A stretch of 64,000 nt of DNA from Alteribacillus iranensis (GCF_900113025.1 NZ_FONT01000007.1:26114-90113); one strand, 5' to 3'. Shown: positions 53,435 through 62,990, counted from the first letter of the stretch. Notes: generated from the sequence alone by a model not told the origin. A program made the numbers and translations.

Positions 53435-54565
53435 TTATCCTTCAACCGCACAGCGGTTTGGACCGGTTTCCATTTCTTTTTGTTCTTCCACTTCTGGTGT
53501 GATTTTCCCCATGTTTGTTTTCCGGATGTCCTCGTACGCATTTGGCTGTGGCGGCAGATTCTCTGTCACCATTTTTCTAAATTCATTTTCATCTTCCACT
53601 TGAAGTCCCGCATTTCGTTGGTACAGATCTCCAAGACGGGCAGATACACTTCCGCCTTTCCCCAATTCTTCCGCAAAGGAATAATGGGCCGGTAGTACAA
53701 CCAAATTATCAGACAGCTCTTTATAACGACTGTACAATGTGTTACGCAAGTCTCCCACCCAGTCTTCTGCTTTTCCGGCAAGGTCCGGGCGTCCGATGGA
53801 TCGGACAAACAGAATATCCCCAGTGAGAAGGTACTGATCATCAACAATTAAAGAAGTACTGCCAATAGTATGGCCTGGAGAATACAGTGGCTGCACTTGA
53901 ATCGAAGTGCGTCCAACTGTTATATCTTTTCCTTCTTCTAGACCGGCGAAGTCAAAGGTAACTTCAGTGGCGTCTTTTTCAGGAAGGTAGTAGGTTCCTC
54001 CCGTTTTTTCCGCCAGCATCCGACCGCCTGAAATGTGATCAGCATGCAGATGGGTGTCGATTGTATACTTAATCTGTACCCCTCGTTCTTTTGCGAAGTC
54101 TTCATAGACGTCAATCATCCGGTTGGCATCGACTACCGCAGCTTCTCCGTCAGACTCAATAAAATAAGAGAGACAGCCTTTTCCGAGACGGACAAATTGA
54201 TAGAGAGCACCGCCATCACTCAAGTCACCAATTTTTACCGGCTCTAAGTGCTCACTCCAGGCTTTCATACCTCCTTCTAGGTTATACACCTGGCTGAAAC
54301 CAGCTTCTTCCATCATGTCGGCGATCATTTCAGAAGAACCGCCCTTAGCACACACCGCAATAATTTCCTGATCTTTATCCAATTTGTCTACCACGGGATC
54401 TACACTGTCTAATAAATTGAAATAAGGCTCATTGATCACTTCCACATTTTCGCCTTCAATCTTCCAATTATCAAACTCATCTGTATTTCTCACATCTAAA
54501 ATCAGTGTCTTTTCATTGTTAATTATTTTTTTCGCTAACTCTTTTGTCGCTACGGATTGTGACAT
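53435..54565 (-). CDS. Rhodanese-metallo-beta-lactamase fusion (persulfide dioxygenase-like, YrkH)
   Basis: A 376-residue fusion. The N-terminal rhodanese (about 5-108) has [10 protein letters not shown] with Cys72; the C-terminal MBL domain has [11 protein letters not shown] (H172, H174, D176, H177), [13 protein letters not shown] and PAHYS. Persulfide dioxygenases use such a site with iron to oxidise glutathione- or bacillithiol-persulfide to sulfite. CstB of S. aureus has MBL first; here the order is reversed, as in B. subtilis YrkH. A C-terminal extension ends in GPNRCAVEG. Central enzyme of the cluster. Confidence 0.85.
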   Translation of the reverse strand: MSQSVATKELAKKIINNEKTLILDVRNTDEFDNWKIEGENVEVINEPYFNLLDSVDPVVDKLDKDQEIIAVCAKGGSSEMIADMMEEAGFSQVYNLEGGMKAWSEHLEPVKIGDLSDGGALYQFVRLGKGCLSYFIESDGEAAVVDANRMIDVYEDFAKERGVQIKYTIDTHLHADHISGGRMLAEKTGGTYYLPEKDATEVTFDFAGLEEGKDITVGRTSIQVQPLYSPGHTIGSTSLIVDDQYLLTGDILFVRSIGRPDLAGKAEDWVGDLRNTLYSRYKELSDNLVVLPAHYSFAEELGKGGSVSARLGDLYQRNAGLQVEDENEFRKMVTENLPPQPNAYEDIRKTNMGKITPEVEEQKEMETGPNRCAVEG

Positions 54566-54585
54566 TCCGGTTTTCCCTCCCTTAG

Positions 54586-54984
54586 TTAAAATGACAAGGT
54601 AATGTGTGCATCTTTGGCGAAGTCGATGAAGGTTGCTGCTCCACCCACTTCAATTCCATCCACAAAATCATCTTTCTCCAAGCTCATGACATCCATCGTC
54701 ATTTGGCAGGCGATCATTTTTATATTTAATTCTTCCGCCATGCTGACTAACTCTTCTATTGATGGGACATTCGCTTTTTGAAATCCTTCTTGAAAATGCT
54801 CTTTTCCTTCAGGAAGCGGCAAGTTTTTATGCGCTTCTTTGTGAATCAAGTTCAATCCCTCGAACGTAAAGAAGATTCCTACCTCTGCATCAGATGCTGC
54901 GGCAGCACTTGCTACATTAAATACTTTGTACGCGTCAAACAAAGATCCATTTGCTGCGATAATCGCTACTTTCGTGTTTGCCAT
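54586..54984 (-). CDS. DsrE/DsrF-like sulfur-relay protein
   Basis: A 132-residue DrsE-type protein: [37 protein letters not shown], and [10 protein letters not shown] with the persulfide-carrying Cys93. It lacks the long insert of its paralogue at 55988. In sulfur relays DsrE-type proteins exchange sulfur with TusA. It is 20 bases before the rhodanese-MBL gene on the minus strand. Confidence 0.85.
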   Translation of the reverse strand: MANTKVAIIAANGSLFDAYKVFNVASAAAASDAEVGIFFTFEGLNLIHKEAHKNLPLPEGKEHFQEGFQKANVPSIEELVSMAEELNIKMIACQMTMDVMSLEKDDFVDGIEVGGAATFIDFAKDAHITLSF

Positions 54985-55002
54985 TCTACTTCCTCCTCTA
55001 TT

Positions 55003-55575
55003 TTATTGATTGTTATTAGTTGGTCCGTCCCACTCTGCCATACCTGGGACCACGTTTTTTACTTTTTTGTATCCTTTGTCGGTTAACTTTTGAGACGCCA
55101 AATCACTTCGGTTTCCTGTCCGGCAAATGACGTGAACATCTTTATCTTGATCGATTTCATTCATTCTTTCTTCTAGCTCACCAAGCGGTACATTGATGGC
55201 GCCAGGAATATGGCCAAATGCAAATTCCGCCGGCTCCCGCACATCCAAAATCGTGATCTCTTCCTCTCCTTCGATTTTGTTCTGAAGGTCTTTGAGATTG
55301 ATAACATCTTCATGTTTCTTTTCTTCTTTTGCTTCTTCTTCACTAGCTTTCCGTACGTAGTGCTTCAGGACTTCCCCTTCTTCGACAGTACCAAGGTATT
55401 GATGACCCGTGCTCTCTGCCCACGCTTTTAAGTCAGCTGTTGATCCTTTATCTGTCGCCTGCACTTCCATAACTTGGCCGGGTTCTAAATCAGTCATCGC
55501 CTTTTTAGTCCGGACAATCGGCATCGGACAAGCCAATCCTTTTGCATCCAGTGTTTCATTTGCAGTAATTTCCAT
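55003..55575 (-). CDS. TusA-rhodanese fusion (YrkF-like)
   Basis: A 190-residue fusion: TusA domain (1-75, LACPMPIVRTKKAM with Cys16), a charged linker (EEEAKEEKKHED), then a rhodanese domain (95-188) with VICRTGNRS, Cys151. Having donor and carrier on one chain should pass sulfane sulfur within the protein. B. subtilis YrkF has the same design. Placed 12 bases after the small rhodanese gene. Confidence 0.88.
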   Translation of the reverse strand: MEITANETLDAKGLACPMPIVRTKKAMTDLEPGQVMEVQATDKGSTADLKAWAESTGHQYLGTVEEGEVLKHYVRKASEEEAKEEKKHEDVINLKDLQNKIEGEEEITILDVREPAEFAFGHIPGAINVPLGELEERMNEIDQDKDVHVICRTGNRSDLASQKLTDKGYKKVKNVVPGMAEWDGPTNNNQ

Positions 55576-55587
55576 TGTACATTCCTC

Positions 55588-55887
55588 CTATTTCTCTACT
55601 TCATCTTCCCACTCAAGCATGCCGCCATTGACATTTGTTACGTTATAACCTTTTTCAGATAAGAACATTGCCGCTTTTCCACTACGATTTCCAGAGCGGC
55701 ACACCATATAGTAGTGTTTGTTCTTATCTATTTCATTTACCCGGCCCGGTATTTGACCGAGCGGAATATGATGTGCTCCGGGGATTTTCCCTTGAGCGAC
55801 CTCTTCATTTTCCCGAACATCAATGATCTCTACATCTTTTTCGTTTTTTAATTTCTTTTTTAACTCTTTCATATCCACTTCACTCAT
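55588..55887 (-). CDS. Single-domain rhodanese
   Basis: A 99-residue cytoplasmic rhodanese: VEIIDVRENEEVAQGKIPGA, then MVCRSGNRSGKAAMFL with active Cys63. The loop of six residues (CRSGNR) is the sulfurtransferase size. It likely feeds sulfane sulfur to the TusA and DsrE carriers of this operon. AGGAGG precedes the ATG. Confidence 0.87.
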   Translation of the reverse strand: MSEVDMKELKKKLKNEKDVEIIDVRENEEVAQGKIPGAHHIPLGQIPGRVNEIDKNKHYYMVCRSGNRSGKAAMFLSEKGYNVTNVNGGMLEWEDEVEK

Positions 55888-55987
55888 GAATTTCTAACCT
55901 CCTGTTTGTCCTTATCCTACCCTTGCTTACAAGTTTCTACTTCTATAATAGTAGTACCCGTACATGTATATAGTTAATCAAAAATTT

Positions 55988-56467
55988 TTAAATAAACAGT
56001 GTAATGTTTCCTTCTTCTGATTCGCCAATATAAGCCGCAACACCGCCATATTCGATGTTGTCGAGTAATTCTTCTTTTTGAAGACCAAGCAAATCCATTG
56101 TCATCGTACATGCTAGCAGTTTGATATCCTGTTCTTGGGCCATTTCCACGAGCTGCGGGAGTGGCATCGCATTATGCTTTTTAATCACATTTTTAATCAT
56201 TTTTGGACCCATTCCTAAATAGTTCATTTTCGAGAGCCCCATTTTATCAGCACCTCTCGGCATCATTTTCCCAAACATCTTTTCCATAAAGCCTTTCTTC
56301 ACTGGGACGTGATTCTCTTTACGAAGAGCATTCAACCCCCAAAATGTATGGAAAATAGTGACGTCATGATCATAAGCGGCCGCTCCGTTTGCAATAATGT
56401 AAGCAGCCATTGCTTTATCATAATCACCGCTAAATAAAATAATCGTTGTTTTCTTTTTCTCAGACAT
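55988..56467 (-). CDS. DsrE-family protein with insert (YrkE-like)
   Basis: A 159-residue DsrE-type protein: TIILFSGDYDKAMAAYIIAN, FHTFWGLNALRKENH, a basic Met-rich insert (FMEKMFGKMMPRGADKMG) and LLACTMTMDLLG with Cys120. It corresponds to YrkE of B. subtilis. It is the first gene downstream of the cstR operator at 56499, so it heads the structural operon. Confidence 0.87.
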   Translation of the reverse strand: MSEKKKTTIILFSGDYDKAMAAYIIANGAAAYDHDVTIFHTFWGLNALRKENHVPVKKGFMEKMFGKMMPRGADKMGLSKMNYLGMGPKMIKNVIKKHNAMPLPQLVEMAQEQDIKLLACTMTMDLLGLQKEELLDNIEYGGVAAYIGESEEGNITLFI

Positions 56468-56498
56468 TAATATACTCCCTTTCTTTTTGTTTTACCAT

Positions 56499-56512
56499 TA
56501 CCCCTTAGGGTA
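56499..56512. promoter_or_regulatory. CstR operator, site 1
   Basis: TACCCCTTAGGGTA, an inverted repeat with TACCC/GGGTA arms, lies between cstR and the first structural gene. It resembles the C/G-tract operators of CsoR/CstR repressors. Confidence 0.6.
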
Positions 56513-56537
56513 TGTCAATCGATAAAAAAATATAGTC

Positions 56538-56798
56538 CTATCTGCTTTTTACTAAAAGATCCACTGCTTCTTTAATGAGGTTTTCCGAGCTGTCTCCATT
56601 TTCTTGTTCCTCGCGAATGCAGTGTTCAAGATTCTTGCTGACAATGAGGGCTGCTGTACGGTCTAACGCGCTCCGTACTGCCGATACTTGAGTAACAACA
56701 TCCCGGCACTCTTTTTCCTCTTCCATCATCTTCAACAAGCCTCTGACCTGACCCTCAATACGCTTAATTCTATTTTTTATTTCGTTATCGAATTCCAT
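56538..56798 (-). CDS. cstR: Persulfide-sensing repressor CstR (CsoR family)
   Basis: An 86-residue all-helical CsoR-family repressor. Cysteines are at 31 (KECRDVV) and 60 (NLEHC), the same positions as the sulfide-reactive pair in S. aureus CstR. The copper-ligand histidine of true CsoR is Asn56 here, so persulfide, not copper, is the likely signal: cross-linking of the two cysteines releases DNA. The ATG at 56798 follows AGAGGTG by six bases; a GTG at 56807 is inside that site. Matching operators lie on both sides of the gene. Confidence 0.85.
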   Translation of the reverse strand: MEFDNEIKNRIKRIEGQVRGLLKMMEEEKECRDVVTQVSAVRSALDRTAALIVSKNLEHCIREEQENGDSSENLIKEAVDLLVKSR

Positions 56799-56859
56799 TT
56801 TATTCACCTCTCGGATAACGATATTGTATTCTTGCTGTTTTCTTTACTGAACTCAGTAT

Positions 56860-56875
56860 ATACCCCCTAAGGTAT
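56860..56875. promoter_or_regulatory. CstR operator, site 2
   Basis: ATACCCCCTAAGGTAT, with ATACC/GGTAT arms, lies about 60 bases upstream of cstR and shares the C-tract and TAAGG/TTAGG core with site 1. It should give autoregulation. Confidence 0.6.
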
Positions 56876-56918
56876 AATGTCAACATTATCTTTTATTTTA
56901 TTTTCAAATTCTCCATCG

Positions 56919-56933
56919 TAATGAATTTCATTA
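56919..56933. promoter_or_regulatory. Perfect 7-1-7 palindrome upstream of czcD
   Basis: TAATGAATTTCATTA is a perfect inverted repeat (TAATGAA/TTCATTA) in the AT-rich gap upstream of the cation exporter. Its form suits a metalloregulator such as CzrA, Zur or Fur. A Fur-like ATTATCA half-site lies about 20 bases on. Confidence 0.45.
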
Positions 56934-57039
56934 TCATTTACTTAATATAATTATCAATTATATTGACTTAACCTTTATAATTACCTATTATTTAGTTAAT
57001 GTATTAATAATTATTTTAATTAAAAGAAAGGGGTATCAT

Positions 57040-57957
57040 GTGAAACAATATGATTATCATCATCTCGCACATGTAAAAACACAGAAGCACTCTAAAAAAG
57101 CTTTATGGATCACGCTTCTCTTAACTTTTTTTTTCACGTTGGTAGAGATTGTAGGAGGCATTTTATCCAACTCTCTTGCGCTATTATCTGATTCAGCTCA
57201 CATGATTTCTGATGTGTTGGCATTAGGATTAAGTATGACAGCGATCCACATGGCGGCTAGGAATCCGACAAAAACATACACATTTGGATTTCTTCGTTTC
57301 GAGATTATTGCCTCTTTTATCAATGGTCTTGCTTTAGTTATCATTGCAATTGGCATTTTTATAGAAGGAATTAGACGTATCCTTTATCCCGAAACAATTG
57401 ACCTTCCATTCATGTTAACAGTTGCCACTATCGGGTTAATTGTTAATATCGTTCTCACCTATGTACTAAGCCGCAGTACGAGACATGAGGAAAATTTAAA
57501 TATTAAAAGTGCACTTTGGCATTTTATAGGAGATCTTCTTAGCTCTATCGGGATCATCATTGCAGCTGGGTTGATTTATCTCACAGGTATATCCCTCTTT
57601 GATCCAATTATAAGTTTGATTATTGGCGTGATCATTTTCTCTGGCGGCTTCAAGATTCTTCGGGAATCTTATTTTATTTTGATGGAAGCTGTGCCGGAAA
57701 AGTTTGATTTAGAAGAAATAAGAAATGAGATAAAACGCGTAGATGGTGTGCAAGACGTGCATGATATGCATTTGTGGACAGTAACGACTGATCACTTTTC
57801 CCTCACTGCTCACATTTTTCTTCAATCTGACTATAATCATTTTCGTACAGTTTCAACGATCAACCAAGTACTCGAGGAGAAATATGGGTTACGACATAAC
57901 ACGATTCAAGTGGAACATCCTGATGTTAATGAACACGGTGAATATGGCAAGAGTTAA
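57040..57957 (+). CDS. czcD: Cation diffusion facilitator (CzcD-like zinc exporter)
   Basis: A 305-residue CDF exporter: basic His-rich N-terminus (YHHLAHVKTQKHSKK), six helices and a cytoplasmic domain. The metal site is HMISD-type: ALLSDSAHMISDVLALG in helix 2 and SALWHFIGDLLSS in helix 5, with the HxxxD that favours zinc (and cobalt/cadmium). The C-terminal domain has VHDMHLWTVTTDHFSL. It exports divalent metal for protons. The GTG at 57040 follows AAAGGGG. A palindrome upstream suggests metal-dependent control. Confidence 0.85.
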   Translation: MKQYDYHHLAHVKTQKHSKKALWITLLLTFFFTLVEIVGGILSNSLALLSDSAHMISDVLALGLSMTAIHMAARNPTKTYTFGFLRFEIIASFINGLALVIIAIGIFIEGIRRILYPETIDLPFMLTVATIGLIVNIVLTYVLSRSTRHEENLNIKSALWHFIGDLLSSIGIIIAAGLIYLTGISLFDPIISLIIGVIIFSGGFKILRESYFILMEAVPEKFDLEEIRNEIKRVDGVQDVHDMHLWTVTTDHFSLTAHIFLQSDYNHFRTVSTINQVLEEKYGLRHNTIQVEHPDVNEHGEYGKS

Positions 57958-57972
57958 AATAACAGACCAAAA

Positions 57973-58026
57973 GGGGTTGTATCAATAGGCCGAGGATGAC
58001 CTGTTGACACAACCCCATTGTTTTTC
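57973..58026. terminator. Terminator between czcD and the SHOCT gene
   Basis: GGGGTTGT pairs with ACAACCCC, with GTCA-rich inner pairing; followed by ATTGTTTTTC on the plus strand and TTTTGG on the minus. Confidence 0.7.
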
Positions 58027-58273
58027 ATTTATCCTGTATTTTTCTCTTTTTATGGTCATATTCCTCTTCCGAAATCTCACCTTGAACAAATCGTTCATCT
58101 AATTGTTTCATTACGTCGTTTTGATGAACAGCCATGCTTGATTTTTTATCGGATCTCATCAACCAGACGACTGCAATAATAGTGATCAAGGCTACGAGAA
58201 TCCAGAACAATCCCATCCCATAAAAGCCGCTTCCTATTCCCATTCCGTATCCATGCATCATTCCATGCATCAT
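58025..58273 (-). CDS. SHOCT-domain membrane protein
   Basis: An 82-residue protein: a Met/His/Gly-rich N-terminus (MMHGMMHGYGMGIGSG), one membrane helix (LFWILVALITIIAVVWL) and a C-terminal SHOCT domain (MKQLDERFVQGEISEEEYDHKK). The Met/His-rich start could bind copper or another soft metal. It precedes no gene on its strand but follows the UspA gene by 24 bases, probably in one transcript. Confidence 0.8.
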   Translation of the reverse strand: MMHGMMHGYGMGIGSGFYGMGLFWILVALITIIAVVWLMRSDKKSSMAVHQNDVMKQLDERFVQGEISEEEYDHKKRKIQDK

Positions 58274-58297
58274 TTGTCTCTCCTCCTTTGCTCAATC

Positions 58298-58738
58298 CTA
58301 TTTCTCATTCCTCACAATGAGAACATCGCAAGGAGCCGTCCGTGTAATCGCTTCGGAGACGCTTCCGATTAATAATCGTTCGACTGCATTTAAACCGGTA
58401 GCTCCGGAAACGATCAAATCGGCTTCAAATCGTAATGCTAGTGTTTTAGGGATAACGACACGCGGGGACCCGAACTCAAGAACTGTCTTAACGGCAGTAA
58501 CTCCTTTGTATTGAGCTTCCTCTTTGTAACCATTCAGAAGTTCATCTCCGTACTTTTCTGCTTGGGAAACAATCATTCGATCATACTGTTCAATGGTTGC
58601 GAATGTGCGACTGTCCACAACGTGAGCAATAATGAGCTCTGCGTCATGCATCGCTGCAAGCTCTGATGCTTTTTGAAACGCCCTTTTACCTTCATCGGAT
58701 CCGTCTACCGCAACGAGAATGTTATTGTATTTTTTCAT
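58298..58738 (-). CDS. Universal stress protein (UspA family)
   Basis: A 146-residue UspA protein with the ATP-binding signature: ILVAVDGSDEGKRAFQKA at the start and the G-2x-G-9x-G(S/T) set in VSGATGLNAVERLLIGSVSE. It binds ATP and protects under starvation or redox stress. It is a close paralogue of the gene at 58891 and probably shares a transcript with the SHOCT gene. GGAGG precedes the ATG. Confidence 0.88.
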   Translation of the reverse strand: MKKYNNILVAVDGSDEGKRAFQKASELAAMHDAELIIAHVVDSRTFATIEQYDRMIVSQAEKYGDELLNGYKEEAQYKGVTAVKTVLEFGSPRVVIPKTLALRFEADLIVSGATGLNAVERLLIGSVSEAITRTAPCDVLIVRNEK

Positions 58739-58845
58739 TTTTATTCCTCCCGGCCTGATATTGACTTTCTATACTTTTATTGTACCTGGTAGACAGCTCG
58801 TTCGGTATCAGGACTTTCCCCTATTTTTATCAGGATTAGAATGAA

Positions 58846-58880
58846 AAAAACCCTGAAGCCGTCCTTCGACTCCAGGGACA
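58846..58880 (-). terminator. Terminator between the two usp genes
   Basis: On the minus strand CCCTGGAGTCG..GGCTTCAGGG forms an imperfect stem followed by seven Ts. Confidence 0.7.
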
Positions 58881-58890
58881 CCACCTATCT

Positions 58891-59325
58891 TCAGTTGCGC
58901 ACGATTAATACATCACAAGGTGCTTTTCGTGCAATGGACTCCGAGACACTGCCGATCATCATACGTTCCACTGCATTTAAACCAGTGGCTCCCGCTATGA
59001 TTAGATCTACTTTGTATTCAACTGCAATATTTTTCGGAAGTCGTGCTCGAGGAGAGCCATAATCCATGACTGTTTTTACATCTTCCACCCCATACTTCGT
59101 GGCTTTCTCCTTATAATCGGCGAGTAGGCTTTCTCCATGTTTTTCTGCTTGTTCGAGGAAAGAGCGGTCATACTGTTGGATCGTTGTATAAGCTCTACTA
59201 TCAATCACATGTGCAATAATAAGTTTCGCTTTGTTATTCGCTGCTGTCTCCATTGCTTTTTGAAACGCCTTGTCAGATTCATTTGATCCGTCTACTGCCA
59301 CGAGAATAGTTTCATATTGGCTCAT
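58891..59325 (-). CDS. Universal stress protein (UspA family)
   Basis: A 144-residue UspA protein: ILVAVDGSNESDKAFQKA, HVIDSRAYTTIQQYD, and AGATGLNAVERMMIGSVSES with the ATP loop. It is clearly a tandem duplicate of the 58298 gene, with its own terminator between. The gene for the FixL-like sensor kinase is divergent from it, 160 bases away, which makes usp a candidate target. Confidence 0.88.
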   Translation of the reverse strand: MSQYETILVAVDGSNESDKAFQKAMETAANNKAKLIIAHVIDSRAYTTIQQYDRSFLEQAEKHGESLLADYKEKATKYGVEDVKTVMDYGSPRARLPKNIAVEYKVDLIIAGATGLNAVERMMIGSVSESIARKAPCDVLIVRN

Positions 59326-59489
59326 TTTATAGGTCCCCCTTAAATGAATAATTGCTTTTCTTACTTTCTATCTTACGTGTTCATTTATTCGAAAGCTATC
59401 AGGAGATTCCCCTATTTCCTTCTCGAATGGAAGAATCTTATCTTTTTCTGTAAAATAAGGGGAGAAAACAAAGGAAAAAGGAGAATGGC

Positions 59490-62240
59490 ATGGACGATAC
59501 ATATCATAGAGCTTGGAAGGAATGGGGACAAGTTGCCCAATTAGTGATTGATAACATGCTGGATGGAATTGTCACGATTAATCGGCACGGTATCATCGAG
59601 TCATTCAATCCCGCTGCGGAAAAGATGTTTGGTTATTCGGCAGAGGAAATGATCGGCAAGACAGTCAATCATCTCATGCCGGAACCGTATAAAAGTGAGC
59701 ATGACAGCTACATCGACAACTACATCAACACCGGAGAAGCAAAAATTATTGGCATTGGAAGAGAAGTAACAGGTAAACGCAAAGATGGATCTACGTTTCC
59801 GATGGATTTAGCTGTCACGGAATTCTTCATTGGTGAGAATATTCATTTCATAGGAATTGTGAAAGACCTCACCGAAAGAAAAGAAACAGAGTCTGCTTTA
59901 GAAAGTGCGTTACGTAACAACTTTGAACATACAGTAAAAAATCTCCAAAATCTTATTTTTAAATTAACGAAAAACGAGAAAGGAGAGATCCTCTATACGT
60001 TAATGGAAGGTCAGAATGCCCAAGATATAGGCCTGACAACCGATCATATAAAGAACAAAACCTCCACTGACCTTTTTCCCAGTGACATGGCGAGCGACTT
60101 GCACTCCTATCACAAACAGGCTTTCCTTGGCAAAAACGTAAATTATGAATGGTCCTATGCTGGCAAAGTGTTTTATATTTCTCTTTCTCCAATGATAGAG
60201 AATGGGAGTGTGCAGGAAGTAGTTGGATCAGGAATCGATATAACGGATAGAAAAAAAATGGAAGAAGCCCTTGCTCTAACTCGTGACCAAGCGTTAGAAG
60301 CTTCGGAATTGAAATCCCAATTTCTTGCAAACATGAGCCACGAAATTCGCACTCCTATGAATGGCATCATAGGTATGGCTGACCTGTTGATGGATACATC
60401 GTTAAATGAGGAACAGCGGGAATATATGAATATCATTCAGCAGTCTTCTCAAGCGTTATTAAATATTATCAATGATATCTTGGATTATTCGAAAATGGAA
60501 GCTGGCAAAATGACCATTGAACGTGTCTCCTTATCCCCTACTCCATTAGTAGAAGGAATAGCTGAGATTTTATTACCCAAAGCTCGTCATAAGCAAATTT
60601 CGCTCTTAACCTATATTGATCCTTCTATTCCTACGCACGTGTTAGGGGATCCCGGTCGGTTACGACAAGTCCTGTTAAATTTGGCAGATAATGCAATTAA
60701 ATTTACCGAAACAGGCAATGTCCTCATTAGAGCCACGTTAGGCAAAAAAGAGGAGAATTCAGTCTCGATTCACTTTGCTGTCATTGATACTGGCGTCGGG
60801 CTCACCATAGAAGAGCAGGAGCGTCTTTTCCAACCATTTACCCAGTCTGATGGCTCGACTACTCGTAAATACGGAGGGACCGGCCTTGGATTAGCAATAT
60901 CAAAACGTCTCGTGGAGTTAATGGATGGGGAAATCGGAGTAGAAAGTGAGAAAAACCAAGGTTCCACGTTTTGGTTTCATTTGTCTTTTCCTATATCCGA
61001 AGCACCTTCCTCGAGGGACGAAACCTCAAACACGTCACTCGAAAACTTACGTGTATTAATTGTCGATGATTATCAAGAGGAACGCGAGATTTTAGAGAAA
61101 TACGTCAGCTCTTGGGGAATGGTAAATACAAGTGTGGAAAACGGGATTGATGCGTTAGCGGAATTGCAGAGAAAAGCACTTCAAAATACTCCTTATGATT
61201 TGGCGATCGTCCATTTAGATAATCCGAGCATGGACCACACGATGTTTTCTCAAATCGTCAGGCAGAATCCTAATTTCTCTAAGTTACATCTCCTTCTCAT
61301 TTATGATTTTAATGACAAAGAAAAGGACGTTCAAGCCTCTAGCTATGACGCATATTTATCGAAACCAGTAAAGCAATCACAACTGTTTGATTGTATTGCT
61401 GATGTCGTCCGCCCTATTCCGGAGCATCCATCGATCGAAAAAAATGAAGACGATCAAACAGAAACAAAACAAGTAATTCAGAAAAACGAAAAGCATCCTA
61501 TCTTACTTGTAGAAGACAACCCGATGAACAGAAAAGTCGCTTATTTTCAACTGAAAAAATTAGGATATTCAGCGGATGCTGTAACAAATGGCCGGGAAGC
61601 TGTAGAAAAAGTGTCTGAACAAGATTACGCCCTACTATTTATGGATATACAAATGCCTGAAATGGATGGTATTCAAGCCACTAAAACAATTCGCAGCTTA
61701 GGAAAGCGCATGCCCATCATTGCGATGACAGCTAATGCTATGAAAAGGGATCGTGAGACATACTTAGAAGCCGGCATGGATGATTACTTAAGCAAGCCTG
61801 TAAAAGTGGAAAAACTTAAAGAGGTATTAGAACAATGGATGCCAAAGGAAAATGCGTCCTCTGTATCCATTACGGAATCACAAGACACATCAAGTGTGAA
61901 ACGAGAGACACCACCTATTTCGATCGACTCCCTTATAGAACGGTACGGAGAAGAAGAAATGGTATATGAACTGCTGGAGATGTTTCTCTCCACCACTCCT
62001 GATGTATTAAAACAATTAAACGAACAAATAGAAGAAAAAGAAGCACAGAAAACAGCTGAAACAGCTCATAGCATGAAAGGGTCCGCTGCCGTCTTGTATG
62101 CAGAACATTTTACCGAATTGACCAAAGAAATCGAATACGCCGCAAAACAACAAGACTGGATCGCCGTTCATGAACTTTTCGGACAGCTGAAGCAGCACTA
62201 TCAAGACATAGAGACGTATGTGAAACAGTATTTACATTAA
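59490..62240 (+). CDS. Hybrid histidine kinase with FixL-type haem PAS domain
   Basis: A 916-residue soluble phosphorelay kinase. PAS 1 (about 15-130) follows Fix[26 protein letters not shown] (H71 as haem ligand) and [15 protein letters not shown] (R91 as the O2-sensing arginine). A second PAS-like domain (150-255) and a helix lead to HisKA ([11 protein letters not shown]284) and the ATPase domain (N-box [24 protein letters not shown]). Two receivers follow: the first (520-640) has His575 in place of the phospho-Asp, the second (670-785) has D719. HPt ends the chain (AHSMKGSA, H860). It should sense oxygen or NO. The ATG follows AAGGAGA. Confidence 0.88.
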   Translation: MDDTYHRAWKEWGQVAQLVIDNMLDGIVTINRHGIIESFNPAAEKMFGYSAEEMIGKTVNHLMPEPYKSEHDSYIDNYINTGEAKIIGIGREVTGKRKDGSTFPMDLAVTEFFIGENIHFIGIVKDLTERKETESALESALRNNFEHTVKNLQNLIFKLTKNEKGEILYTLMEGQNAQDIGLTTDHIKNKTSTDLFPSDMASDLHSYHKQAFLGKNVNYEWSYAGKVFYISLSPMIENGSVQEVVGSGIDITDRKKMEEALALTRDQALEASELKSQFLANMSHEIRTPMNGIIGMADLLMDTSLNEEQREYMNIIQQSSQALLNIINDILDYSKMEAGKMTIERVSLSPTPLVEGIAEILLPKARHKQISLLTYIDPSIPTHVLGDPGRLRQVLLNLADNAIKFTETGNVLIRATLGKKEENSVSIHFAVIDTGVGLTIEEQERLFQPFTQSDGSTTRKYGGTGLGLAISKRLVELMDGEIGVESEKNQGSTFWFHLSFPISEAPSSRDETSNTSLENLRVLIVDDYQEEREILEKYVSSWGMVNTSVENGIDALAELQRKALQNTPYDLAIVHLDNPSMDHTMFSQIVRQNPNFSKLHLLLIYDFNDKEKDVQASSYDAYLSKPVKQSQLFDCIADVVRPIPEHPSIEKNEDDQTETKQVIQKNEKHPILLVEDNPMNRKVAYFQLKKLGYSADAVTNGREAVEKVSEQDYALLFMDIQMPEMDGIQATKTIRSLGKRMPIIAMTANAMKRDRETYLEAGMDDYLSKPVKVEKLKEVLEQWMPKENASSVSITESQDTSSVKRETPPISIDSLIERYGEEEMVYELLEMFLSTTPDVLKQLNEQIEEKEAQKTAETAHSMKGSAAVLYAEHFTELTKEIEYAAKQQDWIAVHELFGQLKQHYQDIETYVKQYLH

Positions 62241-62243
62241 GCC

Positions 62244-62290
62244 AAGAAACCACTGTGACAAACAAGTAAATAGCCACAGTGGTTTCTTAT
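62244..62290 (+). terminator. Terminator of the hybrid kinase gene
   Basis: AAGAAACCACTGTG pairs perfectly with CACAGTGGTTTCTT across 17 bases. The following T-run is poor. Confidence 0.6.
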
Positions 62291-62465
62291 AACATGATGA
62301 ATGGATGTGCTTTCTTAGTATAGAACAAAAAGAGAAGTACGGTCCTTTCCTTTATGTCACGACCGCATGAAGACAGTGAGAAAACGATTAAACCTGTATA
62401 TGGTAGTATCGGGTCAGCATTCCTCCGCAAAGAAGTTAATTTCCCTATCATCACAAAAACAACGA

Positions 62466-62864
62466 CTAAGATATAAATACAACAGGACAGTTTACTTTAT
62501 TCTTCATTAATGTTTTTGTCTCTTCTTGAACAGGTGGATATGCTACCAACAAATCATAGGACTGAAATTTAGTTAAGAGGGAAATTTCCTGAACAGTGTT
62601 TCCCATTTGTACAATCACCTGATGGGAGATCTCCCATGTATCCAAATAGTCCTCCGCTTTCTGAAAGAGAGTCACGCTCGAACGCCAAGTATCTTCAATT
62701 TTCACACTTTCTAGACAAGTATCCGTGAGGTATTTGGAGACAGAACAAACATAGAGAAAGGTAACGGTTGTTTGTTTTGGATTTTCTATCTGGTTCACAA
62801 CATATCGCGCAGCCTCGGATGCGTCCTTTTCATTCTCAGCGTACACCAATATATTTCGGTACAT
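62466..62864 (-). CDS. UspA-like protein, divergent
   Basis: A 132-residue UspA-fold protein: MYRNILVYAENEKDASEAAR, FLYVCSVSKYLTDTCLESV, then SLLTKFQSYDLLVAYPPVQE. The ATP loop (GxxGxxxxxxxxGS) of its relatives is missing, so it probably does not bind ATP. The ATG at 62864 follows AAGGAGG; the longer frame to 62888 lies before that site. Its upstream region holds a palindrome. Confidence 0.65.
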   Translation of the reverse strand: MYRNILVYAENEKDASEAARYVVNQIENPKQTTVTFLYVCSVSKYLTDTCLESVKIEDTWRSSVTLFQKAEDYLDTWEISHQVIVQMGNTVQEISLLTKFQSYDLLVAYPPVQEETKTLMKNKVNCPVVFIS

Positions 62865-62956
62865 GGCTGACTCCTCCTTGTTGAGCACTCCGGGTCTCGA
62901 TTGACATACTCGTCCCTGTCGGCATTCCCGTTTTTCTCAGAGGACGGAAAGCATGT

Positions 62957-62982
62957 CTCGCTTATATTTTAGTATAAGCGAG
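62957..62982. promoter_or_regulatory. Perfect 10-bp palindrome upstream of the usp gene
   Basis: CTCGCTTATA and TATAAGCGAG are perfect complements across TTTTAG. It sits about 95-118 bases upstream of the UspA-like gene and just past the response-regulator terminator. No T-run follows, so an operator is more likely than a terminator. Confidence 0.35.
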
Positions 62983-62990
62983 AGAGAGAT

